This document shows, piece by piece, positions 30,614-39,757 of a DNA stretch of 64,000 nucleotides. The DNA comes from Bacillus vallismortis (GTDB taxonomy: Bacteria; Bacillota; Bacilli; Bacillales; Bacillaceae): assembly GCF_004116955.1 (NCBI RefSeq), contig NZ_CP026362.1, positions 62,001-126,000 on the forward strand. The letters run 5' to 3'. Each line of letters opens with the position of its first letter. Within the stretch, counting starts at the first letter, position 1. The position numbers and the translations under genes are program-made. The notes under the pieces are model-generated. The model had not been told where the DNA came from. It saw only the letters and a program-made list of their open reading frames with translations, and did no database searches.

Positions 30614-32953
30614 ATGGAAAAAGAAGCATTTATGGATAAGCTTCTCTCGTTTATGAAGGAAGAGGCGTACAAGCCTCTGACTGTTCAGGAACTAGAGGAG
30701 ATGTTAAATATTACGGAAGCCGAGGAGTTTAAAGAACTCGTCAAAGCGTTAGTCGCCTTGGAAGACAAAGGGCTTATCGTACGAACGAGAAGCGACCGCT
30801 ACGGGATTCCGGAAAAGATGAATTTAATAAAAGGAAAGATCTCAGCACATGCAAAGGGATTCGCCTTTTTGCTGCCAGAGGATACGTCGTTAAGCGATGT
30901 GTTTATCCCGCCTAATGAGCTGAATACGGCAATGAACGGTGATATCGTCATGGTTCGCTTGAATTCACAGTCAAGCGGCTCCAGACAGGAAGGGACCGTC
31001 ATCCGCATTTTAGAAAGAGCGATTCAGCGGGTTGTCGGTACGTATACCGAAACAAGAAACTTCGGCTTTGTTGTTCCGGATGATAAAAAAATCACGAGTG
31101 ACATCTTTATCCCGAAAAATGGGAAAAACGGTGCGGCGGAAGGGCATAAGGTTGTTGTCAAGCTGACAAGCTATCCTGAAGGCCGCATGAACGCAGAGGG
31201 CGAGATTGAAACCATTCTCGGCCACAAAAATGACCCGGGCATCGATATTTTATCGGTGATTCATAAGCACGGCCTGCCGGGAGAATTTCCTGCAGATGCC
31301 ATGGAACAGGCGACAAGCACGCCTGATACGATTGATGAAAAAGACTTGAAAGACCGCCGCGATCTTCGTGACCAGGTGATTGTCACCATTGACGGTGCGG
31401 ACGCGAAGGATTTGGATGATGCAGTTACAGTGACAAAGCTTGATGACGGAAGCTATAAGCTTGGCGTGCACATTGCCGATGTCAGCCATTACGTAACCGA
31501 AAACTCGCCGATTGACAAAGAAGCGCTAGAAAGAGGGACGAGTGTGTATTTGGTTGACCGTGTCATCCCAATGATACCGCACAGACTGTCAAACGGCATT
31601 TGTTCCTTAAATCCAAAGGTTGACCGCCTGACCCTTTCTTGTGAAATGACCATTAACAGCCAAGGGCAGGTCACGGAGCACGAGATCTTCCAAAGTGTCA
31701 TCAAAACAACAGAAAGAATGACGTATTCAGATGTGAATCAAATTCTTGTTGACGATGATGAAGAGCTGAAACAAAAATACGAGCCTCTTGTTCCCATGTT
31801 CAAAGACATGGAGCGCCTGGCTCAAATCCTGCGTGATAAGCGGATGAACCGCGGCGCCGTTGATTTTGATTTCAAAGAAGCAAAGGTGCTTGTCGATGAA
31901 GAAGGAGCGGTGAAAGATGTTGTCATCAGAGAACGCTCAGTCGCCGAGAAGCTGATTGAAGAATTTATGCTTGTGGCGAATGAAACAGTAGCGGAGCATT
32001 TCCATTGGATGAACGTACCGTTTATTTACCGGATTCACGAAGAGCCGAATGCTGAAAAGCTGCAAAAGTTTTTAGAGTTCGTCACGACATTTGGCTATGT
32101 AGTGAAAGGAACCGCGGGAGATATTCATCCGCGCGCGCTGCAAAGCGTTCTGGACGCTGTGCGTGACAGGCCTGAGGAAACAGTGATATCCACTGTCATG
32201 CTCCGTTCGATGAAACAGGCGAAATATGATCCGCAAAGCTTAGGGCACTTCGGTCTGTCAACGGAATTCTATACGCACTTCACATCGCCGATCCGCCGTT
32301 ACCCAGACTTAATCGTTCACCGTCTGATCCGAACGTATTTAATCAACGGAAAAGTCGATGAAGCGACACAGGAAAAGTGGGCTGAACGCCTGCCGGATAT
32401 CGCCGAACATACATCATCAATGGAGCGCCGGGCAGTTGACGCCGAGCGTGAAACGGATGATCTGAAAAAAGCGGAATACATGCTTGATAAAATCGGTGAA
32501 GAGTTTGACGGCATGATCAGTTCCGTGACAAACTTCGGAATGTTCGTCGAGCTGCCGAATACAATCGAAGGGCTCGTCCACGTCAGCTTTATGACCGATG
32601 ACTACTACCGCTTTGACGAGCAGCATTTTGCAATGATCGGCGAGCGGACAGGAAACGTCTTCCGCATTGGAGATGAAATCACGGTCAAGGTGGTCGATGT
32701 CAATAAAGACGAGCGCAACATTGATTTTGAAATCGTCGGCATGAAAGGCTCTCCGCGTCGTCCTAAGGAACTGGACAGCAGCCGGAGCAGAAAACGCGGA
32801 AAGCCTGCCAGAAAACGCGTCCAAAGCACCAATTCGCCTGTTTCTCCAGCTCCATCTGAGGAAAAAGGGGAATGGTTCACGAAGCCGAAGCCAAAAAAGA
32901 AAAAACGCGGTTTTCAAAACGCGCCGAAACAGAAACGGAAAAAGAAGAAATAA
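30614..32953 (+). CDS. rnr: 3'-5' exoribonuclease RNase R
   Basis: A 779-residue RNB-family exoribonuclease. Order: N-terminal winged helix (about 1-65), two cold-shock domains (about 75-220), the catalytic RNB domain with [12 protein letters not shown] near residues 260-271 carrying the metal-binding aspartates, an S1 domain (about 630-710) and a lysine/arginine-rich tail ([11 protein letters not shown]). It degrades structured RNA and, with tmRNA-SmpB, non-stop mRNAs. ACAGGAGG precedes the ATG. Its place next to smpB-ssrA fits that role. Confidence 0.96.
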   Translation: MEKEAFMDKLLSFMKEEAYKPLTVQELEEMLNITEAEEFKELVKALVALEDKGLIVRTRSDRYGIPEKMNLIKGKISAHAKGFAFLLPEDTSLSDVFIPPNELNTAMNGDIVMVRLNSQSSGSRQEGTVIRILERAIQRVVGTYTETRNFGFVVPDDKKITSDIFIPKNGKNGAAEGHKVVVKLTSYPEGRMNAEGEIETILGHKNDPGIDILSVIHKHGLPGEFPADAMEQATSTPDTIDEKDLKDRRDLRDQVIVTIDGADAKDLDDAVTVTKLDDGSYKLGVHIADVSHYVTENSPIDKEALERGTSVYLVDRVIPMIPHRLSNGICSLNPKVDRLTLSCEMTINSQGQVTEHEIFQSVIKTTERMTYSDVNQILVDDDEELKQKYEPLVPMFKDMERLAQILRDKRMNRGAVDFDFKEAKVLVDEEGAVKDVVIRERSVAEKLIEEFMLVANETVAEHFHWMNVPFIYRIHEEPNAEKLQKFLEFVTTFGYVVKGTAGDIHPRALQSVLDAVRDRPEETVISTVMLRSMKQAKYDPQSLGHFGLSTEFYTHFTSPIRRYPDLIVHRLIRTYLINGKVDEATQEKWAERLPDIAEHTSSMERRAVDAERETDDLKKAEYMLDKIGEEFDGMISSVTNFGMFVELPNTIEGLVHVSFMTDDYYRFDEQHFAMIGERTGNVFRIGDEITVKVVDVNKDERNIDFEIVGMKGSPRRPKELDSSRSRKRGKPARKRVQSTNSPVSPAPSEEKGEWFTKPKPKKKKRGFQNAPKQKRKKKK

Positions 32954-32963
32954 CAGCTCAACC

Positions 32964-33000
32964 AGCAAATAGGGCCGCGCCGCTCTATTTGCTTTCTTTC
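32964..33000 (+). terminator. Terminator-like hairpin after rnr
   Basis: AGCAAATAG (32964-32972) pairs with CTATTTGCT (32985-32993), followed by a broken T tract (TTCTTT). It is likely a partial terminator, since smpB has its own promoter downstream. Confidence 0.5.
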
Positions 33001-33015
33001 GGAAACAGCTTTTCA

Positions 33016-33044
33016 TTGTAGAGGTACGTGACATTTGGTAAAAT
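33016..33044 (+). promoter_or_regulatory. Promoter of smpB
   Basis: TTGTAG (33016-33021), a 17-nt spacer and TAAAAT (33039-33044), with an extended TGG before the -10. Confidence 0.55.
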
Positions 33045-33097
33045 AGAGCGTATCGCAAAAGGTGGACAGTTTTTCCTTAGAGAGAGGAGGTTCTGGC

Positions 33098-33568
33098 ATG
33101 CCAAAAGGGTCAGGAAAAGTATTATCTCAAAATAAGAAAGCCAATCACGATTATTTTATAGAAGAAACCTATGAAACAGGCATCGTTCTGCAAGGAACCG
33201 AAATCAAATCGATTCGCGCCGGCCGCGTAAACCTTAAGGATTCCTTCGCCAAAATCGAACGGGGAGAAGTGTTTCTCCACAATATGCACGTCAGCCCGTA
33301 CGAGCAGGGAAACCGCTACAACCACGATCCGCTCCGGACGAGAAAGCTGTTAATGCATCGCAAAGAGATTAATAAGCTGATCGGTTTAACAAAGGAAAAA
33401 GGCTATTCTCTCGTTCCGCTAAAGCTGTATTTGAAAAACGGCTTTGCCAAAGTGCTTCTCGGCCTTGGAAAAGGGAAGAAGAACTATGACAAACGGGAAG
33501 ACCTGAAGCGCAAGGACGCGAAGCGGGAAATCGAAAGAGCGTTCAGAGACAGTCAAAAAGGCTTCTGA
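33098..33568 (+). CDS. smpB: SsrA-binding protein SmpB
   Basis: A 156-residue small basic RNA-binding protein that delivers tmRNA to stalled ribosomes. The OB-fold core contains [24 protein letters not shown] and the conserved [14 protein letters not shown]. The C-terminal tail is rich in Lys, Arg and Asp ([23 protein letters not shown]). ATG 33098 follows GAGGAGG (33084-33090), and the longer frame begins upstream of that site. ssrA begins 176 nt downstream, so both partners of trans-translation are encoded together. Confidence 0.97.
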   Translation: MPKGSGKVLSQNKKANHDYFIEETYETGIVLQGTEIKSIRAGRVNLKDSFAKIERGEVFLHNMHVSPYEQGNRYNHDPLRTRKLLMHRKEINKLIGLTKEKGYSLVPLKLYLKNGFAKVLLGLGKGKKNYDKREDLKRKDAKREIERAFRDSQKGF

Positions 33569-33656
33569 AGGCATAGTGCTTGATTCAAAAATCAGGCCTG
33601 TGCTATACTGTGTTCACGATCAGATCACAAAGCTGCTTTTTTCAAGGATTTGACAA

Positions 33657-33684
33657 TTGAAAAGCGCCGTGATCATGTTATAAT
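33657..33684 (+). promoter_or_regulatory. Promoter of ssrA
   Basis: TTGAAA (33657-33662), a 16-nt spacer and TATAAT (33679-33684) with an extended -10 TGT. A start near 33691 would leave a 5' leader of about 54 nt that is trimmed by RNase P. Confidence 0.7.
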
Positions 33685-33744
33685 AAGACTATAGCCAGTT
33701 TGAGTGAGAGCTTGATATTTTCTCCCGTATTTCCCTTATCACAA

Positions 33745-34104
33745 GGGGACGTTACGGATTCGACAGGGATGGATCGAGCTTGAGCTGCGAGCCGAGAGGC
33801 GATCTCGTAAACACGCATCTAAATATAACTGGCAAAACTAACAGTTTTAACCAAAACGTAGCATTAGCTGCCTAATAAGCGCAGCGAGCTCTTCCTGACA
33901 TTGCCTATGTGTCTGTGAAGAGCACATCCAAGTAGGCTACGCTTGCGTTCCCGTCTGAGAACGTAAGAAGAGATGAACAGACTAGCTCTCGGAAGGCCCG
34001 CCCGCAGGCAAGAAGATGAGTGAAACCATAAATGTGCAGGCTACGCTCGTAGACGCTTAAGTAATCGATGTTTCTGGACGTGGGTTCGACTCCCACCGTC
34101 TCCA
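33745..34104 (+). ncRNA. ssrA: Transfer-messenger RNA (tmRNA, SsrA)
   Basis: A 360-nt tmRNA from GGGGACGTTACGG to the encoded CCA at 34102-34104. The 5' end and the 3' GGTTCGACTCCCACCGTCTCC form the alanine-tRNA-like acceptor and T arm. The open reading frame at 33831-33875 encodes the proteolysis tag GKTNSFNQNVALAA (preceded by the charged Ala), ending in TAA. Pseudoknot regions lie between. It rescues ribosomes on non-stop mRNAs with SmpB. Its 3' end is a common integration site for mobile elements, and here an accessory island begins directly downstream. Confidence 0.98.
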
Positions 34105-34115
34105 TACATACTTTG

Positions 34116-34168
34116 AAACCGCAGTGCTATCAAGGCTTTTAAAGCTTTCGAAGGCACTGCGGTTTTTT
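34116..34168 (+). terminator. Terminator of ssrA
   Basis: AAACCGCAGTGC (34116-34127) pairs with GCACTGCGGTTT (34154-34165), with an inner AAAGC/GCTTT pair and a T run. It lies 12 nt after the CCA end. Confidence 0.88.
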
Positions 34169-34300
34169 CGTTGAGTCAGTCAATTGTACTGGTCGCTATG
34201 CTAAAAAGAACCAAAACCCTATAATCTGATGCCGGCGCTGTCTTTTTAGCGCTTTTTTTGTCTTTTCATTGCTCTAGCGCCTGTTTCGGCACTACAGTCT

Positions 34301-35004
34301 GGCGTTGAAGTCTGTTACAGCAAGTCAGGAGGCGCTAAATATGAGGCGGCAGAAAAGCTGGCTATTAAGTTTGTAGCGCAGTTGCTTAAAGAGCGCGGCT
34401 GGGGTATTGATCGTGTACGAAAGCATCAAGACTGGAAAGGCAAGTATTGCCCGCACCGTATTTTGTCAGAAGGCAGATGGGAACAAGTGAAGACGGCCAT
34501 TGCATTGCTGCAGAATTAGAATGCCTTGGTGGTGAAAAAGCATCTTCTCCTACGAAAACAAAAACAAAGGCTAACGGGGCGACGTACACCGTGAAGAAAG
34601 GTGATGCTCTTTCTGTCATTGCACAGAAAACAGGCGTAAGTATGGCAACCCTTCAAAGCTTGAACGGTATCAAGAACACGAACTTGATCAAGGGTTGCCA
34701 AGTATTAAAGCTCACAGGCTCAAGCGCTAAACCAAGCAGCAAAAAAACGGCATATGCGCTGCCTTCTGGCATCTTTAAAGTTACAAAGCCGATGAGAAAA
34801 GGAGACGACGTTACTAAGATTCAAAGAGCGCTTGCAGCTCTTTATTTCTATCCGGATAAAGGGGCGAAGAATAACGGTATTGACGGTGTGTATGGTCCGA
34901 AAACAGCAAATGCAGTCAAACGGTTCCAGTCAGTGAATGGCCTGACTGCTGACGGCATCTACAGTCCGAAAACTAAGGCGAAAATTGAAGCGAAATTGAA
35001 GTAA
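34301..35004 (+). pseudogene. Decayed prophage endolysin (N-acetylmuramoyl-L-alanine amidase, XlyA/B type)
   Basis: A remnant lysis enzyme in two frames. From 34301 one frame reads GVEVCYSKSGG, KHQDWKGKYCPHRIL and SEGRW, the C-terminal half of the amidase_2 catalytic domain including the CPH zinc-site segment. It stops at TAG 34517-34519. A frameshift near 34495-34510 carries homology into the frame ending at 35004, which adds a LysM domain (about 34585-34730: ATYTVKKGDALSVIAQKTGV) and a PG_binding_1 domain (DVTKIQRALAALYFYPDKG, NAVKRFQSVNG). The 5' half of the gene is missing. A protein from GTG/ATG 34447 to 35004 could still be made but would lack the amidase. It is the anchor of the ssrA-linked island. 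Confidence 0.82.
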
Positions 35005-35013
35005 TATAAAAAG

Positions 35014-35042
35014 GCCCTCTTAAAATGGGGGCCTTTCAGTGT
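35014..35042 (+). terminator. Terminator after the endolysin remnant
   Basis: AAGGCCC(TCTTAAAATG)GGGGCCTTTC-type hairpin immediately after the stop. It resembles the terminator at 35521 that the IS element has entered. Confidence 0.65.
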
Positions 35043-35047
35043 TTCTT

Positions 35048-35338
35048 TTAAATAGCTCCTTTTAGTTTTTCTAATACACTTTTGAACCATTCTATAGGTG
35101 GTAATCCAATTGTCGGGAAATATATTTCTGCATTACACTTTATAATGTCTTCCTTTTCTTCTTTAGTTAGATCGCTATTTAGAAACTCTTCGCAAAATTT
35201 AACTGTAAATAGCAAACCTTCTTTACTCATTTCCTCAATAAATTCGTCTAATGCGTGTTCAGGGGATCTGATATCTTGATGAAATGTTGCACCTAAAAAA
35301 TTTTCTAATTCGTCTAATAAATCATAACTGTCATCCAT
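35048..35338 (-). CDS. CdiI-like immunity protein, orphan copy
   Basis: A 96-residue acidic protein (DELENFLGATFHQDIRSPEH near the N-terminus; FCEEFLNSDLTKEEKEDI; IYFPTIGLPPIEWFKSV). It matches the contact-dependent-inhibition immunity family in form and is clearly homologous to 37421-37711, sharing the FHQD-x-x-SPE motif, FCEEFLN and IYFP. It would bind and neutralise an RNase A-like toxin. No full toxin sits next to it. Upstream (35355-35393) the minus strand still encodes the last twelve residues of such a toxin, [12 protein letters not shown] and a stop. It is therefore an orphan immunity gene, cut off from its toxin by decay and by the IS element beyond. Confidence 0.75.
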   Translation of the reverse strand: MDDSYDLLDELENFLGATFHQDIRSPEHALDEFIEEMSKEGLLFTVKFCEEFLNSDLTKEEKEDIIKCNAEIYFPTIGLPPIEWFKSVLEKLKGAI

Positions 35339-35354
35339 GATACTTCCTCTTTTT

Positions 35355-35393
35355 CTATTTGGTTGGATATCCTGTAAGAATAAAGTTACCGTT
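35355..35393 (-). pseudogene. C-terminal tail of an RNase A-like toxin (remnant)
   Basis: Minus-strand codons read [12 protein letters not shown] followed by TAG. The intact toxin at 37730-39610 ends [12 protein letters not shown]. Only these last residues survive, 17 nt upstream of the orphan immunity gene, which shows that a second toxin-immunity pair once stood here. Confidence 0.75.
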
Positions 35394-35418
35394 ATATTTT
35401 ATCGATAGCTATTACGAA

Positions 35419-35513
35419 CTGAAAATCGCCGACGCCGTTAGACGGTTCTAGCTGATGAATGGATTAAAAGCTGAGGCATTTATGGACCAAAAACTGTAGC
35501 GGAATTGAATTAA
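35419..35513 (+). pseudogene. Decayed endolysin tail, copy B
   Basis: Reads as ADAVRRF, a stop, then LMNGLKAE; after a frameshift IYGPKTVAELN and TAA. This is the end of a PG_binding_1 domain like that at 34900-35004 (NAVKRFQSVNG), inactivated by one nonsense codon and one frameshift. Confidence 0.7.
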
Positions 35514-35520
35514 TAAAAGA

Positions 35521-35541
35521 AGCCCTTCTTAAAAGAGGGCT
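35521..35541. repeat. Left copy of the IS target duplication (terminator hairpin)
   Basis: The 21 bases from AGCCCTTC to GAGGGCT are repeated exactly at 37099-37119 and flank the IS. The sequence is itself a stem-loop (AGCCCT/AGGGCT) belonging to a rho-independent terminator. Confidence 0.8.
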
Positions 35542-37098
35542 CAGGCTGTCGAGAAAATCTCGACAGCCTTTATTTTTCCTTAAAATATCCATTCTTCTGT
35601 AATAAAATAAAAGAAAGACTAAAAAGGACGGTGTCTTTCTCATGTTCTACACAAGAAATTCTTCTCAAAACGCAGCCGAATTTGTTCTGCTTGACCAACT
35701 CGTCGAAGAGGATCATTTGCTTCGAAAAATTGATAAACACATAGACTTCTCTTTTATCATTGAAAAGGTTAAGCCTTACTACAGCGAAAACAAAGGCCGC
35801 CCCTCACTCGACCCGCTGATTTTATTCAAAATGATGTTTATCGGCTACCTCTACGGTATCCGTTCAGAAAGACAGCTTGAAAAAGAAATTTACTACAATA
35901 TGGCGTACAGATGGTTTTTGGGCCTGAATATCAATGACCCAGTTCCGCACCACTCCACCATCAGCTGGAACAGACGCACACGCTTTAAAGATACAACGAT
36001 TTTCCAAGACATTTTTGATGAGATCGTTCTTCAGGCCATCAATCATGACATGGTGGGTGGACGTGTCCTATTCACCGATTCAACTCATCTGAAAGCCAAT
36101 GCCAACAAGCACAAATACACAAGAAAAACGATTGAACAGGATACACAAAACTATATCAAAGATTTAAATGAAGCCATTCAAGAAGATCGGGAGGAGCACG
36201 GAAAAAAGCCATTACCGGCCAAAGAGGAGGTGAAAGCTGAAAAAGAGATCCGCCACAGTACCACTGATCCGGAAAGTGGATATATGTATCGTGAAAACAA
36301 ACCGGAGGGTTTCTTTTACTTAGATCACCGAACAACGGATATGAAACATAACATTATCACCGACGCCTATGTTACGCCTGGAAATGTCCATGATTCTGTG
36401 CCTTATCTTGACCGATTAGATCACCAAATTGCACGATTTCATTTTGAAGTAGAAGCCGTCGCTCTTGATTCTGGTTATTTAACGACTCCGATCTGTAAAG
36501 GGTTAGCCGACCGCCATATTTTTGGCGTTATTGCCCATAGACGATATCACCCTACTAGAGGCTTGTTTCCAAAATGGAAGTTTCATTATGACAGTGAACA
36601 AGACAGTTACATTTGCCCGAACCAGCAGGTACTTACATACTCAACAACTGACCGAAAAGGCTACAGGTCATATAAATCAAATCCTGAAACCTGTTCCGCA
36701 TGCCCATTGCTTGCGCAATGCACAAGATCAAAGAACCGCCAGAAGATCATCACCCGGCATGTATGGGAGGACCATAAAGAAAAGGTCAGACAAAATCGTT
36801 TATCTGTTTCAGGAAAAACCCTCTATAAAAAAAGAAAAGAAAAAATAGAGCGAAGCTTTGCAGATTCAAAACAGCTGCATGGGCTTCGCTATTGCAGGTT
36901 GAGGGGAAAACGGAATGTGAGTGAACAAGTTCTCCTCACAGCCGCATGCCAGAACATGAAGAAGATTGCCACATACCTAGCCAAGCAGGGCTAGGTATGT
37001 GGGAGCTCTTTTTGAGTTTTTGAAATCCGCTGAATAACTAAGGAAACAGCAAAAAACAAAAAAGCTTGTAGAAAAAACGTCGTTTTCTCTACAAGCTG
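35542..37098 (+). mobile_element. IS1182-family insertion sequence
   Basis: A 1557-bp element bounded by inverted ends CAGGCTGTCGAGAAAA (35542-35557) and, on the other strand, CAGCTTGTAGAGAAAA (37083-37098), matching at 13 of 16 positions. It carries one transposase gene and is flanked by 21-bp direct repeats. Each end also forms a hairpin: GGCTGTCGAGA/TCTCGACAGCC at the left, and AGCTTGTAGA/TCTACAAGCT around an internal AACG(T/A)CGTT at the right. These can block transcription entering the element. The transposase is intact, so the copy may be active. Confidence 0.87.
35642..36994 (+). CDS. IS1182-type transposase
   Basis: A 450-residue DDE transposase. The N-terminal DUF772-like domain contains PYYSENKGRPSLDPLILFKMMFIGYLYGI. 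The catalytic core has the first Asp in RVLFTDSTHLKANANKHK and the second in VALDSGY, and the C-terminal Glu is expected in KKRKEKIERSFADSKQ. A CxxC pair (TCSACPLLAQC) is present, as in many IS1182 proteins. AAAAAGGACGG lies before ATG 35642. It catalyses movement of the element at 35542-37098. Confidence 0.92.
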   Translation: MFYTRNSSQNAAEFVLLDQLVEEDHLLRKIDKHIDFSFIIEKVKPYYSENKGRPSLDPLILFKMMFIGYLYGIRSERQLEKEIYYNMAYRWFLGLNINDPVPHHSTISWNRRTRFKDTTIFQDIFDEIVLQAINHDMVGGRVLFTDSTHLKANANKHKYTRKTIEQDTQNYIKDLNEAIQEDREEHGKKPLPAKEEVKAEKEIRHSTTDPESGYMYRENKPEGFFYLDHRTTDMKHNIITDAYVTPGNVHDSVPYLDRLDHQIARFHFEVEAVALDSGYLTTPICKGLADRHIFGVIAHRRYHPTRGLFPKWKFHYDSEQDSYICPNQQVLTYSTTDRKGYRSYKSNPETCSACPLLAQCTRSKNRQKIITRHVWEDHKEKVRQNRLSVSGKTLYKKRKEKIERSFADSKQLHGLRYCRLRGKRNVSEQVLLTAACQNMKKIATYLAKQG

Positions 37099-37119
37099 AG
37101 CCCTTCTTAAAAGAGGGCT
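37099..37119. repeat. Right copy of the IS target duplication
   Basis: An exact copy of 35521-35541. Together with the T run that follows (37120 onward) it rebuilds the original terminator. Confidence 0.8.
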
Positions 37120-37128
37120 TTTTTTCAA

Positions 37129-37417
37129 CTATGCTGTTTTAAGGTGTTTTCTAATTTGTTCAGTGACTTGCTTAAGCCATTCTAATGGTGTTAAATCATC
37201 TTCAGGAAAGTATATACCATCCGCTGCTTCTTCTATAAATTGCTTCAGAATATTTACTATTTACAAACTCAGTTAGTGCTATTAAATCTCTTTCTTTTAG
37301 CTTTTGTGATGCTTCATTTAGATATTCATTAAGAGCATCTTCAGGAGATTCTATATCTTGGTGGAAATGTCCGCCGAGAAATCTAAATACAGGATCAGAA
37401 ACTTTAATTTCAATCAC
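37129..37417 (-). pseudogene. Frameshifted CdiI-like immunity gene
   Basis: The frame from ATG 37417 encodes FLGGHFHQDIESPEDALNEY and LTEFVNSKYSE, then runs out of frame and stops at 37202. A frameshift near 37245-37255 restores KQFIEEAADGIYFPEDDLTPLEWLKQV and a stop at 37129-37131. The joined product aligns with the immunity proteins at 37421 and 35048 (FHQD-x-x-SPE, IYFP, LTPLEWLK). It begins 3 nt after the stop of the intact immunity gene, so it was the second immunity gene of the toxin operon. It would protect against a different toxin allele if intact. Confidence 0.75.
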
Positions 37418-37420
37418 TGC

Positions 37421-37711
37421 TTATATAGCCTCTTTTATTTCTGTAATTACTTTTTTCAACCATTGTAAAGGAGTTAAATCAATTGCCGGAAAATAAATCT
37501 CCGTATATGATTTTATAAAACTTTCTTTCTCTTGATCAGATATGTTTTCATTTAAAAACTCTTCACAAAATTTTATTGTGAAAACTAAGCATTCTTTACT
37601 TGATTCAGCTATAAATTCTTTCAGAGCTTGTTCTGGTGAACCCATGTCCTGGTGAAATGTTCCTTCTAAAAAATCACTTAATTCTTCCAGAGTATCATAA
37701 TTATCGTACAT
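37421..37711 (-). CDS. CdiI-like immunity protein of the LXG toxin
   Basis: A 96-residue acidic protein (MYDNYDTLEELSDFLEGTFHQD at the start, read in two pieces; FCEEFLNENISDQEKESF; IYFPAIDLTPLQWLKKV). It is immediately downstream of the toxin gene on the same strand, 18 nt from its stop, the usual arrangement for polymorphic toxins. By position it should neutralise the RNase A-like C-terminus of 37730-39610. The immunity family is inferred from composition and context. Two relatives lie nearby (37129 and 35048). Confidence 0.78.
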   Translation of the reverse strand: MYDNYDTLEELSDFLEGTFHQDMGSPEQALKEFIAESSKECLVFTIKFCEEFLNENISDQEKESFIKSYTEIYFPAIDLTPLQWLKKVITEIKEAI

Positions 37712-37729
37712 TGTTATTCAGAACTCCTT

Positions 37730-39610
37730 TTATTTTGTAGGATAGCCAGTTAAAATAAATTCCCCATTTTTACTCTTTTTCAATACTATTGTAGCGTTGG
37801 TAGCATCCTTAGCAACATTTGAACCTTTTTCTACTCTTCTGCCGAGAACTTCTCCATCACCTTTGTATCTTAAAGGAAGAGTACGTCTACTGTTAGGATT
37901 AGAGAGCCATTTTTTTATTTTAGTAATGTTTTTTGGATCACTTAGAACTGAACTGGCGACTTTTTCTGCAGTAGCTCTATCTTTAAATGAAGAAGACCCA
38001 GAGATTTTTGTATCTTTTATTAGACGTTGAAATAATTCGCCATCAGTCTTCCCAACATGTCTTTCTATAAGATGCCCGCCTTTTGCTTCATGAGCAGCTA
38101 ATCCTCCACCAGGTGCGAGAGGGGTACTATCGCCTTGTTTGACATTACCTATACCCATGTTGTTAGAACGTTCAGATCTTCTGAGAACACTCTCTTTTTT
38201 ATCTTCAATCATACTTTTTAGTAGAGGAGTATTTTTTGCGTTAAACGTATGATCGATGTCTTGAGCAATCCCAACAAGTGCAAGATCATTCTTATTTTTA
38301 ACGAAAGAATTGAGATAAGATTTGCCTTTGTTTATTCCTTTATTGACATGAGCAGCGGCTGTTCCACCTTCAACCACTTTACCTACTTTAGAAAGTTTGG
38401 TCGTGGTTTGCACTGCGGAACCCGCGCCTTTTGTACCAACGATATTTCCTGCCACATAACTGATATAATGCCCTTTTTCGTATGCATTGCCATTTATCAT
38501 TTTATCATTCCATGAGTCGGCAAGGTTTGTCCAGATGATTTTAGAATAAGAAGGTACGCTTAAAACTGTTGTAATTGTTTTTGCGAGTTTTAGTTCGGTA
38601 GGGAGCTGCGAATAGTCCCATGCGCCCACAACGAAGTCTTTGACACCATATATCGTATCGTCAATCGCATCGTTAATTCCATCATTAACCCCGTCGACGA
38701 AATCAATTACTGTCTTACCGGCATTGATTACACTTTCACCGACGTCCTTCAGCTGTTTTGCTTGTTCCAGCTGCACTGCGTACTGGAGCTGTTCTGGTGT
38801 CAGGTTCTCATAGCCGACCTTCTTGGCGATGTCTAAGTATTCATCCGGATCCGTCACTCCGTCAGCTAGCTTCTTTTTCAGCTCTTTGATTTCTCGTTCT
38901 TTCGCTTCATCCTTCTTAATCGTCAAATAAGCTTCTGTCTGTTTCTCGATATCGCCTTTTTTCTTATGTATATCACTTTCTCTATACGCTTTGGCATTGT
39001 AGTGGATAGGTGTAGCACTCTTGCCTTTGCCTGTGGATTCCTCAAGCTTTTGGAAGTCCTTCTTGATGAATTGCTCGTTAGGCTCTGATTGGGCATATTC
39101 AGAAACAAGCGCTTCGTCCACGCTGCCTAATTTATCGACGATTTTTTTGCGTTTATTCTCAGCATCGGCGAGTTCGTCTTTAAAGTCTTCAGTTGAAAAC
39201 AGATCAAGCGGAAGGATATCGTCGATATCATGTAAGATGTCTTTCATGGCTTTCTTTTGTTCAGACATAATCGATTTTGATTTTGTGTAGGCGTTAGCCA
39301 GCTCGTGTTCTAAGAAGGATTCTTCTATATATGCATCAGATAAGCTGGCGTCCTCTAGAGTGCCTGAAATGCTTGTCAAGAAAGCAATTTTCATATCAAG
39401 TAAGTCAATCCAATTATCAGCTACACCTGCGTGGTCTTGATAAAATGCTTTAATGTTGTTAGCGCCTTTGCCGGAAAACTCGCCGTCATCTAAATTAGCT
39501 ACAGCTTTAAAAGCTTTTTTTAGATTGACCATTTGACTTCTTAATTCTTTGTATTCCTTTGCGCGTTTATCTGCTTCTGAAAGCAGTGATTTGGCTTCAA
39601 ATACTTTCAT
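37730..39610 (-). CDS. LXG polymorphic toxin with RNase A-like C-terminal domain
   Basis: A 626-residue toxin. Residues 1 to about 210 are an LXG domain (start [20 protein letters not shown]), the helical signal for export by the type VII (Yuk/ESX) system. A coiled, charged linker and an intermediate region with small hydrophobic stretches (about 280-430) follow. The last 125 residues ([53 protein letters not shown]) resemble the bacterial RNase A-like CdiA-CT domain, with His in the HLIERHVGK motif the likely catalytic residue. ATG 39610 is preferred to 39643: AAAGGA sits 8 nt upstream and LXG proteins start MKV. The immunity gene follows at once. It is probably an interbacterial RNase. Confidence 0.82.
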   Translation of the reverse strand: MKVFEAKSLLSEADKRAKEYKELRSQMVNLKKAFKAVANLDDGEFSGKGANNIKAFYQDHAGVADNWIDLLDMKIAFLTSISGTLEDASLSDAYIEESFLEHELANAYTKSKSIMSEQKKAMKDILHDIDDILPLDLFSTEDFKDELADAENKRKKIVDKLGSVDEALVSEYAQSEPNEQFIKKDFQKLEESTGKGKSATPIHYNAKAYRESDIHKKKGDIEKQTEAYLTIKKDEAKEREIKELKKKLADGVTDPDEYLDIAKKVGYENLTPEQLQYAVQLEQAKQLKDVGESVINAGKTVIDFVDGVNDGINDAIDDTIYGVKDFVVGAWDYSQLPTELKLAKTITTVLSVPSYSKIIWTNLADSWNDKMINGNAYEKGHYISYVAGNIVGTKGAGSAVQTTTKLSKVGKVVEGGTAAAHVNKGINKGKSYLNSFVKNKNDLALVGIAQDIDHTFNAKNTPLLKSMIEDKKESVLRRSERSNNMGIGNVKQGDSTPLAPGGGLAAHEAKGGHLIERHVGKTDGELFQRLIKDTKISGSSSFKDRATAEKVASSVLSDPKNITKIKKWLSNPNSRRTLPLRYKGDGEVLGRRVEKGSNVAKDATNATIVLKKSKNGEFILTGYPTK

Positions 39611-39757
39611 GTTCATATCCTTTCGTTTCAATAACCCCAACAAGATATTACCATGGGAAAATGAAGAAATAGACAGCGATGTGATTCAAAAGTGTGAAAT
39701 GAATCATTTGATCTGTGTCAATTTTCCTATTTGGCTTATTTTTTGGGAACTGATGAC

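Noticed and set aside
34447-35004. Intact LysM/PG-binding protein starting at 34447
   Set aside because: The first 20 codons are out-of-frame amidase sequence and no ribosome-binding site precedes the start. It is better described as the 3' part of a frameshifted endolysin.
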